Of a stretch of DNA of 64,000 nt, positions 49,963-60,542 are shown in pieces. The DNA is from Semisulcospira habei. Its lineage: Eukaryota; Mollusca; Gastropoda; Semisulcospiridae. Made by a program: the position numbers and the translations under genes. Every line of letters begins with the position of its first letter. Within the stretch, counting starts at the first letter, position 1. The notes under the pieces are model-generated. The model ran no database searches, had not been told where the DNA came from, and saw only the letters and a list, made by a program, of their open reading frames with translations. The stretch lies in assembly GCA_036245525.1 (NCBI GenBank), contig BTPG01000005.1, forward strand, positions 121,968,779-122,032,778, read 5' to 3'.

Positions 49963-50027
49963 CCAGTAGCAGGACGTCTTCGGGCCAACTACGGCCGTCG
50001 TGGGCGCGAAGACCTTTGCTTACTAGG
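49963..50027. repeat. hpG palindrome, shortened
   Basis: CCCAGTAGCAGGACGTCTTC and GCGAAGACCTTTGCTTACT are inverted, around GGGCCAACTACGGCC. The ends match 36008-36118. Confidence 0.6.
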
Positions 50028-50290
50028 TACCATCTTCGTAAGCCACATGTGCGGGCTGCATCAGTGGCCGCAGGGAGATCTGCGGTGTCTCTTGCAGGTT
50101 TAGGAATTTCGCTGAATAAATGAATGTGGACGTATATACTGCGGTTCTAGATTTTTCTCCTCATTTTCTAATTCAATCACTACACGGCGAGTCTGGGTTG
50201 GCCGAGAACAGAATTGGGGCTGGAAAAAGAAGTGCTGCTTTGCGTGTAGCGCCTTGGGAGTCCCTCCCTTGTAGCCAAGCCTTCCCTTCT

Positions 50291-50361
50291 GCAAGGGACA
50301 TAGATTCTCATGAACCTGCAGCCGCAGGCTGCAGGTACTCATGAAAATCTATATTTCTTGC
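50291..50361. repeat. hpA solo hairpin with altered apex
   Basis: CATAGATTCTCATGAACC pairs with TACTCATGAAAATCTAT. The apex CTGCAGCCGCAGGCTGCAG is a new palindrome. Confidence 0.6.
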
Positions 50362-50480
50362 TGAGAGGAATCTGCAAGACAAATCTCAGTCATTTTTTTT
50401 TTTCAAGTGAAGAAAGCGTGTCGGTGATTTTGCAGCGGGGCGCATGCCAGTGCTGACACAAGCATGGCTGAGAGTGTGGG

Positions 50481-50662
<182 letters not shown>

Positions 50663-50862
50663 AGGCTGATCTGATTATCACTGGTCTAGCAATAAGGATA
50701 CATGCAATTCAAATTAAAATTCCTTTTTCTGTTACGGTAATAGTTCAGTGCCGGCGTTACGGCGGCGTTAGCGTGAAGCACACGTGTGTCCGTAGCTGAG
50801 CTAGAAAGTAGTGGGGTAACGTTTACGCCGAACGACCCCAACAACAAACGAGAGCACCTAAT

Positions 50863-51525
50863 GTTGGGTCCCAACCTTGGCGTCGACCCAATCTTGGCCA
50901 GAAAGACATAATAATGCTAAAAAAATAGTAAGGTACATTAACTTTTCAGCTTTAATTACTTAAAGTTCTCAGAATGGGTATAATAACGGTTATAATAATA
51001 ATAATAATAATAATATATCAATGATCAGCCATCACACTGGCCTATAATTTTACAACACTGGTGTGACATATAAAGCTCAAAAAAAGTAAGTGACCTCATA
51101 ATTCAGCTTGAATTACTAAAATGTCGGAAAACATCTTACATCTGCAAACTGCAGTCACCTTTTTGGTCTGATTAATGTTTAAACTGTTTGGGACATTTTA
51201 ATAATTCAAGCTAAAAGTAATACATCCTTTACTTTTTGTGAGCACCATAAATCACACCAGTGTTGTGAAATTGTAGACCAGTGGGATGGTCAATCACTGA
51301 TATACCCGTGATTATACCGATTCTGAGGACTTTTGGTAATTCAAGTTGAAAAGTTAGTTTACCTTAATATTTGTGCAATTATATGTCACTTTGGCCGAGG
51401 TTGGGTCGACGCCTAGGTTGGGACCCAACACATGTTAAGCTGAAAAGTTAGTCTACCTTACTATTTGTGACCCATTATATGTCACTTTGGCCGAGGTTGG
51501 GTCGACGCCTAGGTTGGGACCCAAC
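50863..51525. mobile_element. Foldback element of 663 bp
   Basis: The two ends read GTTGGGTCCCAACCTTGGCG and CGCCTAGGTTGGGACCCAAC, then CGTCGACCCAA inside. The inner parts also pair: AGTAAGGTACATTAACTTTTC with AAAGTTAGTTTACCTTAAT-type sequence, and TCACACTGG with CCAGTG. So nearly the whole element is one long imperfect palindrome. The right end is tandemly duplicated (about 108 bp). Possible 5-bp flank repeat: CCTAA. No frame of note. Confidence 0.75.
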
Positions 51526-51531
51526 GCCTAA

Positions 51532-52040
51532 CTCAGGTCACATTACATAGTCAAATTTGGCCAGTTGAGGCAGTGTAAGGTCCGGTGTTTTTAAAAATAA
51601 TGTTTGCCTTGTTTAAAAATTTGTAGTAGGGCTGAATGTTGGAATTTGCTGGAAAGTTTTGGTTCGATGAGAGGAGACATGTTTGGTGCTTTGATTCATA
51701 CCATCCTGAGCTTATCCAGTGGACAATTGTGGGCCTATGTTGAGTTGCCATTGATGTAGGGATTTGAGGGGCACGCTAATTTCAGCTGTGCTTGGGTGTG
51801 GGGTTGGTAAGGAATCAGGTTGATAGCCAAGAAATGAGACTGTCAATGTGCCGTTTTTATTGTTATTTTGTGCATGGCAAATGTGCAGCTGGTGGGCAGT
51901 AGTGTTTTTTAGGGGATTGAAATATTAGGGGATGCCTGGGACTGACTATGGCTAAGAGACTGGACAGTACGGAAACGGCACTATGTTCCGTGGCCTTCAC
52001 CGCGGATAAGCAGTTTGTTCCATACACATAGACAACACTC
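51532..52040. other. No recognised feature
   Basis: Sequence without repeat structure, palindromes or coding frames that I recognise. Confidence 0.45.
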
Positions 52041-52049
52041 CAAAAATCG

Positions 52050-52105
52050 TCAAGAGGCGTAGATCCTCATGAGCACTCCGGGCTTATGAGGATCTACGCC
52101 TCTTA
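52050..52105. repeat. hpA hairpin with shortened apex
   Basis: AAGAGGCGTAGATCCTCATG pairs with TATGAGGATCTACGCCTCTT. The T:A to C:G-type change in GGCGTAG is present on both arms. Confidence 0.65.
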
Positions 52106-52267
52106 GAGATGTTTGGATTGTTGTCTGTGCGGCTTCTGGCACACTGCCTGATCATCCGCCGTGACTTCGCTCTCGTTGTTTTTTGGGGAGGTAGTCGTTC
52201 GGCTTCAACGTTACTAACCTCACTATTGCTTCAGTAAGACAGAGCAGCCTATAATGTTTTCGTAAAC

Positions 52268-52328
52268 CATACGCGGGGCGGAAGAGGGGGTGGGGGATGG
52301 GGGTGGGGGATGGGGGTGGGGGTGGGTG
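52268..52328. repeat. (GGGGGTG/GGGGGAT)n
   Basis: Short G-rich repeat, potentially G-quadruplex-forming. Confidence 0.8.
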
Positions 52329-52386
52329 TCCACTCATTTAGAGTCAAACTCATTTTTCACGAATCTTTTCATGTGCGCGCGGCGTC

Positions 52387-52582
52387 TTAACTCATTCATC
52401 CCGGACACACCACAGCAAGACATGGATCAAGCATGATAATTCAAGGATGGTGCCAGAATAGCGGGCGCCAAGCTATTTTGGCACCACCCTTGAACTATCA
52501 TGCGCGATCTGCCTCTTGAATTGTAATACAGTCCTTCAAAATTTGGCGATTTCGGTCCGTGAGTGTATTCAGCGCTGAGTAA
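52387..52582. mobile_element. hpB element, small deletion in the left arm
   Basis: Left end TTAACTCATTCATCCCGG. The palindrome has GATCAAGCATGATAATTCAA and GCGGGCGCC then GCCAAGCTATTTTGGCACC. The right part ends near GCTGAGTAATTCC. Confidence 0.7.
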
Positions 52583-52597
52583 TTCCCCTCGATGTGT

Positions 52598-52740
52598 TCT
52601 AACCCATTCCCTGCCACAGTACGTAGAGAGTTTGTGCGTACACACATTTTTATTACGTACTACATTGTTGTTTCTGAAGTCTTCGTTCATTCAGCGACCA
52701 AAAGCCAACACTGACCAAGAAACATGAATGTGTTAAGACT
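52598..52740. mobile_element. hpA element, long-arm half only
   Basis: TCTAACCCATTCCCTGCC, then GTTTCTGAAGTCTTCG and CCAAGAAACATG. This matches the long arm of hpA; the hairpin and the other half are missing. Confidence 0.5.
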
Positions 52741-53028
52741 GAGGCCGACGCCAGCACACACATTTTCCCTCAGTTTGAGCAAGAACGATCTGAGTTTACT
52801 AAGATTTTCAATCTGCACTTCTCGATAGTGGACAAAAATAGAACTGAAATAATCAAGAGAACGATAACTGTTGTAAGGTGTGATGCCAACCTGACATGAT
52901 CCAGGCTGCCACTTTCAAACTGAAGAAACTTTTATTTGGTAGGTCTAACACTAGACTAACAGCAGACTAAACGTGTTTAAGTTCCCGACTTGCGACCTAT
53001 CCCGCCCCAGGACTTAACATGTTAAGTC

Positions 53029-53097
53029 AGTAAGAGGCATATATCCTCGTGATGCTCCGCGGGCTGCAGGGCCTTATGACGATCTGTGCCTTTTGCA
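53029..53097. repeat. hpA hairpin, degraded
   Basis: AAGAGGCATATATCCTCGTG pairs in part with TTATGACGATCTGTGCCTTT. Confidence 0.5.
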
Positions 53098-53214
53098 GGT
53101 GGCTGGCGGTTGTTTTTTTTGTTGCCAGTGTGGCGAGAGATCTAGAAGATTCTGAAGGTCTGACTCAGATACTTGAACGTAAACAGGTACCAATCAAGCG
53201 GGCGAGGGTATAGG

Positions 53215-53320
53215 CATAATATAATATAAGATAAGATAACATAAGATAACATAAGATAACATAAGATAAAACAGAACTTTATTGTCTTGTGTAATTGTCT
53301 TCTTTCAGCCTCTTTACACT
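53215..53320 (-). mobile_element. LINE 3' end on the minus strand
   Basis: On the minus strand: CAAGACAATAAAGTTCTG then TTTTATCTTATGTTATC repeats. AATAAAG followed by short tandem repeats is the shared LINE tail signature. It is not within a TC tract. Confidence 0.55.
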
Positions 53321-54090
53321 GTTTCTCATTGGCCTGGCTCTATTCGACTTTATTCCCTAGTCGACCGCTCTCAAGGCAACGTGAGTCTTCTTGTCATATT
53401 TTACCAAGATAACATGTGACAAGTAGACTCACTCATTACATGTTATAATGACAACGTTACTCACTGAAGAAAGCGTTCTCCCCTAAATTATGATACATCT
53501 TTGGCCAATCACATTTCTCAGTAGAAACATACCCCAATCTTCATTCAGTCAAACCTCTAAACAAATAGATGTCAATAAATAAACAGTTTATGAGCTAAAC
53601 AACAAAACAACTATATGCAGGTGTTCTGTAATACCGTTGGTACCAATTTCATACAAAAAGAACAAATGGATAATTCGATAAGTTAGATAATATCAACGAC
53701 AGGAAAATTCAACCGAAAGCCCTATGCTGCACGCACTGACCGTAATCGAAACACCGAAGACTGAAACAAAAAGCTGGATAAATAACATTTAGGGGGTTAT
53801 GCGACGAAATAATAACATGCACGGCTTTTATTCGGCATATATTACCAATTTCATTCAAAAGAATGACTGAAAATGTGTTAAATGAAACAAATAATAATAA
53901 AAAAATATTTTAAAAAGCTGAGAGAGAAATCCCAGGCGAATGCAGTGCGCGCGAGATTGTTGACCGACAGTCGAAAGCATAGAGATTTGCGTCCCCTGCA
54001 TTTTTACGTCACACTACCGCGCAGTTGGAGTTCATCAGTTCAAAGTTAAACATCGTGCTTTAATACTTTTTACAGTTGAAGACAAAATCA
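53321..54090. other. No recognised feature
   Basis: A-T rich, without repeat structure or credible coding frame. Confidence 0.45.
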
Positions 54091-54095
54091 TTGTA

Positions 54096-54327
54096 TTACG
54101 AGTTAGGCTTTGGCAGTGGTTCTTGTCGCCTCTCGGGTCAGGGGGCGGGGGGTGGGGGGGGGGGGGGGGGGGGGTGGGGTGGGTGGGTGGGTGGGTGGGG
54201 GATCAATGTCGGAGGTTAGAGTCAGTTTCGGGCTAAAGCCGCCGTCGCCGACTCAGTCTTACGGGGCCTTCGACGTGACTTCGGATTCTCGAGGCGACAA
54301 GAACCACTGGCAAAGCCGAACTCGTAA
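54096..54327. mobile_element. Terminal-inverted-repeat element N
   Basis: Left TTACGAGTTAGGCTTTGGCA and GTGGTTCTTGTCGCCTC; right GAGGCGACAAGAACCAC and GGCAAAGCCGAACTCGTAA. The inverted repeats are about 40 bp. The inside holds poly-G/GGGT sequence and no gene. No target duplication is obvious. It is probably a small non-autonomous DNA transposon. Confidence 0.7.
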
Positions 54328-54584
54328 GACAACTAATAATTGTTGTGTTAACTGATTATCTAAATGGGATGATAGTTGCGTAATCGACTGCCTCATAATA
54401 CTGTTAGTAATACTTGAAATACCACAAAGGTAGATCACGTCGGACATTCCATCCAGGCCCTCGGGGTCCCAGTGGGAATGAACTCTTCTTGTCGCCTTTG
54501 AACTGGTAAGCAGAGTACCTCCCTTTCACGACTCCACTGGTCACTGGATTCTTTATACGTCCAACCTATGTACTACTACCCGTG

Positions 54585-54875
54585 TTAACCCAAAACATCC
54601 CGAGGCTGACTAAAAAAAATGTTCATTGTCCTATGAAGGCTATGTTAGAGATTAGGAGATAGATCAAGCATTTTAGTTCAAAGGTGATGCCAGAATAGCT
54701 TGGCGCCTGAGGCGCCAAGCTATTCTGACACCACAATTGAACTATCATAGTCAATTTCTTTTATCAGGCAGTTGGTTTTTCAGGATGAAATGAAATGAAA
54801 CTTTATTTTTCAAGGATAAATGATTAGGTACCTTCAATGACCTTTTTTCAATCATGTCCTTATGAAAAGGGTTAA
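54585..54875. mobile_element. hpB element inserted at TTAA in hpK
   Basis: TTAA at 54585-54588 and 54872-54875. The hpB palindrome is GCCAGAATAGCTTGGCGCC with GGCGCCAAGCTATTCTGAC, outer TTTTAGTTCAAAGG and TTGAACTATCATAG. Termini CATCCCGAGGC and TATGAAAAGGG are worn. The intact hpK at 34685 has a single TTAA at this position, so insertion with TTAA duplication is directly visible. Confidence 0.85.
54788..54850 (-). mobile_element. LINE 3' end nested in hpB
   Basis: On the minus strand: TCCTTGAAAAATAAAGTTTC then ATTTCATTTCATCC. It is a very short LINE tail inside the hpB element, which explains the extra length of that copy. Confidence 0.6.
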
Positions 54876-54933
54876 GAGGTGATCGATTACGCAACGATCA
54901 TTCCATGCCTGTGGACGAAGAAGCTACGTTCTC

Positions 54934-55041
54934 AATGCGCAAATGGCCATCGGGCCGATGTCGGCTGCCGTTGCAAAAGAATAGCGGCCGTGCTCGGGCC
55001 AACGGCGGCCGAGTCGGCTTGATGGACTTTTGCGCATTGGG
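54934..55041. mobile_element. hpG element
   Basis: CAATGCGCAAATGGCCATCG and GGACTTTTGCGCATTG form the ends; GGGCCGATGTCGGC and GCCGAGTCGGCTTGATGG pair inside. Confidence 0.65.
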
Positions 55042-55346
55042 TCGGGCCAGAGCCTTTGAAAGCTTGGCTCTGTACACACAGATGGCCTCGTAGCAAAAGA
55101 TTCAAGTACTCTTGATGCCGAGGGCTTGATCGTTCCAGTCAGACAATTAATTAAAAGTAAACAACCAAGAAATATTAATGTTGGCAGTAATCTGTTATGG
55201 GTTCTTTTGCAGTCTTATCTTTAAAAAAAAAAAAAAAGGTTTGACGCCGGCCTTACTAAGTTACTTGGACTGACTGTCTTCAGTGTTGTAATTACTTTTC
55301 TTCCCTTTTTCAAAAGTTGATCGGCTAGGTTATACTATATAACGAG

Positions 55347-55624
55347 ACAAGAGATACTGATGCTGGCAGTAATCTGTCTCATCTGACCTCAAAGGTTTCG
55401 ATTCCGCCACGTTTAATCTTCCAAAGGCAGCGACCGGATCACGCGAGTTTGTAACTTCCCAGCTCTATCACTCGTATACTGACACACAAGAGATACTGAT
55501 GCTGGCAGTAATCTATCTCATCTGACCTCAAAGGTTCCGATTCCGCCACGTTTAATCTTCCAAAGGCAGTGACCGGATCACGCGAGGTTGTAACTTCCCA
55601 GCTCTATCACTCGTATACTGACGA
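55347..55624. repeat. Tandem duplication, 139-bp unit
   Basis: Unit from AAGAGATACTGATGCTGGC to CTATCACTCGTATACTGAC occurs twice with about five differences. The second unit runs into an hpC hairpin whose left end is also ATACTGAC. Confidence 0.8.
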
Positions 55625-55693
55625 GCAAAAGAAATGTGACATTTTTGAAATCACATGATTCCAAAAATGTCGCATTTCTTTTGCTCGTCTGTA
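55614..55693. mobile_element. hpC hairpin with deleted apex
   Basis: TATACTGACGAGCAAAAGAA pairs with TTCTTTTGCTCGTCTGTA. The inner arm is GACATTTTTGAAATCA with TGATTCCAAAAATGTC. The apex is shortened. Confidence 0.7.
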
Positions 55694-55741
55694 CATCAGC
55701 GCCGCATTTGGTGTATTCTTAAGTCAGTATTTAACCTTGTA

Positions 55742-55860
55742 GGCTATTCAGGCACCACCCTTAAACTATCATGGGCGATCTGTCGTCAGAACTATAGGCG
55801 CCAAACTATCCTGGCACTGCCCTTGAACTATCATGGTCGATATGTCTCCTGAACTGTATG
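55742..55860. repeat. Two hpB right halves in tandem
   Basis: GGCACCACCCTTAAACTATC then GATCTGTCGTCAG; and GGCGCCAAACTATCCTGGC then CTTGAACTATCATGGTCG. No left arm. Confidence 0.55.
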
Positions 55861-55916
55861 TTGATTTAACGAGCCCCAGTCGTCCATGGAATATGGACAC
55901 TGACAAAGAGATGTCA

Positions 55917-55966
55917 GCAAGAGGCATGGATCCTCATAACCCCCTGCAACTGCGGGGGCGGGGGGG
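55917..55966. repeat. hpA left arm only
   Basis: CAGCAAGAGGCATGGATCC and CCCCTGCAACTGCGGGGGCG; the right arm is replaced by a G-rich run. Confidence 0.5.
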
Positions 55967-55984
55967 TGGGTGGGTACAGGGGTT

Positions 55985-56370
55985 CCGGAACCCTGACCAT
56001 GTTAGCACAGTCACGAGTCAAACGGATGAGGCAAGCGGTGATATTTATTATAAGAGCTGGCCAGTATTCTGTGCATTTCGTCCCTTGGGCTGGCCGAAAT
56101 GGATGGGCAAAGGGATCTAACCCGACGTTTGACTGTCACGGTCTATCGGTGAGTTATTCTCCTTGGTACATGTGAATAAGAGACAAGTTAGCTTGGCTTG
56201 CCGTCTCACTCAGTGTGAAGAGACAGACACGCACTGACCATGACAGCTAAAAAGCTCATGAAGGGAAGGGCCAGATCAGAGTTTCGCCTGTGAAGATAAT
56301 GTCACCGTGCCAGCACAAGCATAACTTAATCTATGTCCAGGTGCCATGCTATACAATTAACCCTACAATG
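55985..56370. other. No recognised feature
   Basis: No coding frame or repeat identified. Confidence 0.45.
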
Positions 56371-56375
56371 TTGAC

Positions 56376-56827
56376 GGGGAAGTGGCGCAGTGGTTAAGGC
56401 GTCTGCCTCCAATGCCAAAGGTGCGAGGTTCGATACCGGCGTTAGATTTTTCTCCTCTGGTAAGTGTCACCGTCTGGGCAGTGGGCAGATGTCTGCACGG
56501 GACATCATAGACGACCCCGGCCCCCACGAGTCCCCTGCTGCCTTGCAGGCCTGGCCGCTTGGCTGCGGAAAGGCTAAGGGAGGAAACCCGGCCCTGACAT
56601 CAAAGCCCCCGTGTCTCCGGGGAAGTCTTTTGAGCCAGAGACTAAGACAAGGACAGTCTGATATAAAACCTACGACCTGAGGACCTCGATGCCACCGTCC
56701 CAGCTTGCTAGGCCATGGCAAACGAACCAAGGGTTTAAAGGGTGGGGCCAGTACTGCGCACACTGCACTCCACCAAAAAGCTCCACCGCGCAGGCTTTAG
56801 GACTGAACGCCCACGGACTATGACAAT
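56376..56827 (+). mobile_element. tRNA-headed fragment sharing the RTE-like 5' UTR
   Basis: The first 70 bp look like a tRNA: A box GTGGCGCAGTGGTTAAGGC at about 56382, B box GAGGTTCGATACCGGC at about 56425. The next 95 bp are unique, and 56534-56800 match the leader of the RTE-like LINE at 25980-26270 closely. So it is either a SINE whose body comes from a LINE 5' UTR or the 5' end of a LINE with a tRNA-derived promoter. The anticodon stem is too altered for a functional tRNA. Confidence 0.65.
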
Positions 56828-57040
56828 GTCGAGAAAATTAAACACCGCCCAAATGCAAGAGGCATAGATCCTCATGAGCCCCCGCATTCGCGGAGGCTTA
56901 TGAGGATCTATACCTCTTGCTGAAATAACTTTGCATCTATGTTTCGTTCACTCACGGATGGAGATCTTAGCCGTTGAATTTCATGAGTCGAATCATTCGG
57001 CAAAAGCGCAACCTGCGTCCACCCGCAGTGAAGGGGTTAA
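56827..57040. mobile_element. hpA element, left terminus lost
   Basis: Begins at GTCGAGAAAATTAAACACC. The palindrome at 56854-56920 pairs GGCATAGATCCTCATGAGCC with GGCTTATGAGGATCTATACC. The right end is CGCAGTGAAGGGGTTAA. The left end is joined to the tRNA-headed fragment. Confidence 0.7.
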
Positions 57041-57380
57041 AAAGGGTCACTGACCTGTAATGGTCCTCTCACTTGCTGTATGCAGTTTGCGCTGGGCGTC
57101 AGGGGAATTAAAAAAAAATTAGGGTCTGAGGTGTTTCAGTGACATCAAGCATATTTACCAAGCCGAATTAGGACATTGACTGACACCATTCGGGGACTGC
57201 CGCCTGACCGCTGACACATTTTCTTTCTAGGCCGATATGCTTGTCGGGAACTGAGAATTCGGTAAAGAAAAAAAAAAAAAAAGACTGATTAATTCACACG
57301 GAAACGATATCAGTAAATTAAAAAAAAAACAAACAAAACAAGTAAAGGAAAAAAAAAAGTAAGTTTTATACCCATTTTTG
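57041..57380. other. No gene; A-rich stretches
   Basis: Poly-A blocks at 57110, 57265, 57320 and 57350 only. Confidence 0.5.
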
Positions 57381-57450
57381 TTGTGTTGGTCTGTGGTTTT
57401 GGACCTTGCAGCTCTGGACAATAAGGTCCAAAATTTCTGACCTGCACACA
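57381..57450. repeat. hpD hairpin
   Basis: TTGTGTTGGTCTGTGGTTTT pairs with AAATTTCTGACCTGCACAC around GCTCTGGACAATAAG. Confidence 0.65.
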
Positions 57451-57583
57451 TGCTTTCTTGTTAAGAAAAATTTCAAAGTTAAAACATCACACCAATTTGT
57501 CATATCCAGCGGCAAAGTCAACACTGTGGTAAAAAGATATCCAGCCAACAAGACACAAAGCCGAAGAACCATGCTACATATAA

Positions 57584-58786
<1,203 letters not shown>

Positions 58787-60436
58787 TTACGTCAGAGATT
58801 CTAGGTGTTTGAAGAGGCTGTCCCTATATGAGGTGAGCGTCTTTGCGTTTCTAATTTCTGCAGGAATAGAATTCCAGAATGAACTTCCCGAGAATGACAA
58901 GCTGGTTTTGAATAAATCAATACGCGGCAGGGGTACTTTGAATTGTTGTCCATGTCTAGAAGCTACAGATGTCCGTTCTGAGAAAAAAGAACTCAAGTAC
59001 AGTGGACATGATTGCTTGTACAGCTTGTACATCAATACACCTTTATTGAACTGAAAGTGCTGGGATAGAGGGAGAATTTTTAAAGTTTTAAGCTTTTCGT
59101 CAGTTGAGAGTTCGGGATCGGGAAATATAAGCTTAGCAGCTCTCCTATGTAGGGAGTTCAGCCTCTTCAAATGTACATCACTAGAACCATCCCACACTGT
59201 TGATGCATAGTCTATGTGCGACTTGACATGAGCATTGTAGAAAAGAAGACGCGTATCTGTGTCAGTAATTGTTTTCAATTTTGACAACATATACAGGCTT
59301 CTGGAAACTCTTTTGCACACATTATTAATATGCAGTTGCCATTTAAGCTGATCATCTATAGTGACCCCCAAGAGGCGGTGGTGTGATACTTGCTCAATTG
59401 GGCTGCCGTTTATAGACAGACTAAGAGAGAGCGGGCATAGCTGGTGCTTTTGACGTGTGGTTATAACCATGCATTCTGTTTTTGACGGATTCAGGGACAT
59501 GGAGTTGGAATGACACCAGTCGGTGACCTCGCGCAGGCTTTCCTGCAGACGCGTGTTAATTGCAGCTACATTTTTGTGAGGAGTGTGTAGTGTGCAGTCA
59601 TCAGCAAACATGTCACAAGAAATATCGCGGCAACTAATATGTAGTGGAAGGTCATTGATAAATATGCAGAACAGCAATGGCCCGAGGACAGAGCCCTGAG
59701 GCACGCCGCTTTTGACGTGACCATACGAGGAGTAGGATCCATTTAACAGTACTCTTTGCTTCCTTCCGCTTAAATATGAAGTGAACAATGAGACAGCACC
59801 TGCATTGCAAAGATATGCTTGAAGTTTTGACAAAAGAATGTTATGATTTACAAGGTCAAAAGCTTTCTTAAAATCAATAAAGATCGACCCAGTTATTTGG
59901 GAGTTATTTATGGATGCTAGCCACGCATCAATAAGTCTTGTTAGTGCCGTGTGGCAAGAATGCTTGGGGCGAAAGCCGGACTGAAATACGTGCAATAGAC
60001 TACGACTCTCCAAATATTGATAAAGGTGTTTGTGCACGTGTCTTTCAAGAGGTTTGGAAAGGCTGGATAATATTGAGATGGGTCTATAGTTATTAACATC
60101 AGACAGATCTTTTGATTTAGGCAAAGGGATAACCTTGGCTTGCTTCAGTTCTGATGGAAATATATTTTGTTGGATGCATAAGTTATAAATATACGTTAAC
60201 GATTCTACTGTATAGGGAAGGGACAGTTTCAGGATTTTAGGACTGATCTCGTCAGGTCCCGATGATTTTTTGTTTTTCAGTGACCCGATCAGTTTTCCTA
60301 CTTCATACACAGCTAGAGGCGGTATAGAGAAGGGGGGTTTGTCCTTAGTCTTCTGCTTACAGAAGTTAAGCAGGGACTCCGGGCATGTGTAAGACGTTTT
60401 TCCGCTTGAGGGTATGATTGACTCGGCAACAGACAA
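58787..60436 (-). CDS. CR1-group LINE ORF2, reverse transcriptase part
   Basis: 549 codons of an intact RT, which copies LINE RNA at the nicked target. Motifs in order: KKSSGPDEISPKILK near residue 57, NYRPISILSSLSKPLE near 116, QSGFRPKHSCHTAL near 151, FIDFKKAFDLVNH near 186 (first catalytic Asp), SGVPQGSVLGPLLF near 243, MFADDCTLH near 276 (catalytic Asp pair), LLGVTIDDQLKW near 356, and the C-terminus FSGSSFWNSIPAEIRNAK near 510. The ATG is internal: the true protein continues upstream into the endonuclease at 60543-61691, from which it is cut off by one 1-bp indel near 60547. All catalytic residues seen are present, so the copy is young. Confidence 0.85.
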   Translation of the reverse strand: MSVAESIIPSSGKTSYTCPESLLNFCKQKTKDKPPFSIPPLAVYEVGKLIGSLKNKKSSGPDEISPKILKLSLPYTVESLTYIYNLCIQQNIFPSELKQAKVIPLPKSKDLSDVNNYRPISILSSLSKPLERHVHKHLYQYLESRSLLHVFQSGFRPKHSCHTALTRLIDAWLASINNSQITGSIFIDFKKAFDLVNHNILLSKLQAYLCNAGAVSLFTSYLSGRKQRVLLNGSYSSYGHVKSGVPQGSVLGPLLFCIFINDLPLHISCRDISCDMFADDCTLHTPHKNVAAINTRLQESLREVTDWCHSNSMSLNPSKTECMVITTRQKHQLCPLSLSLSINGSPIEQVSHHRLLGVTIDDQLKWQLHINNVCKRVSRSLYMLSKLKTITDTDTRLLFYNAHVKSHIDYASTVWDGSSDVHLKRLNSLHRRAAKLIFPDPELSTDEKLKTLKILPLSQHFQFNKGVLMYKLYKQSCPLYLSSFFSERTSVASRHGQQFKVPLPRIDLFKTSLSFSGSSFWNSIPAEIRNAKTLTSYRDSLFKHLESLT

Positions 60437-60542
60437 AAAATGTTTGTTAAAGATGTCTGCAGTAATACTAGAAGGAATGGCTGACGATTTCTTGCTGTTA
60501 CCTCGGGTGATGAGATTAACTGCGCGCCAGAGTGCGGCAGTA

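Larger units (their letters stand above)
54570..54913. mobile_element. hpK right half split by hpB
   Basis: TACTACTACCCGTG at 54571-54584 and, after the hpB insert, GATTACGCAACGATCAT to CCATGCCTGTG at 54913. In the intact hpK (34685) these parts join as CCCGTGTTAAGAG. The left half of this hpK is not found. Confidence 0.75.
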
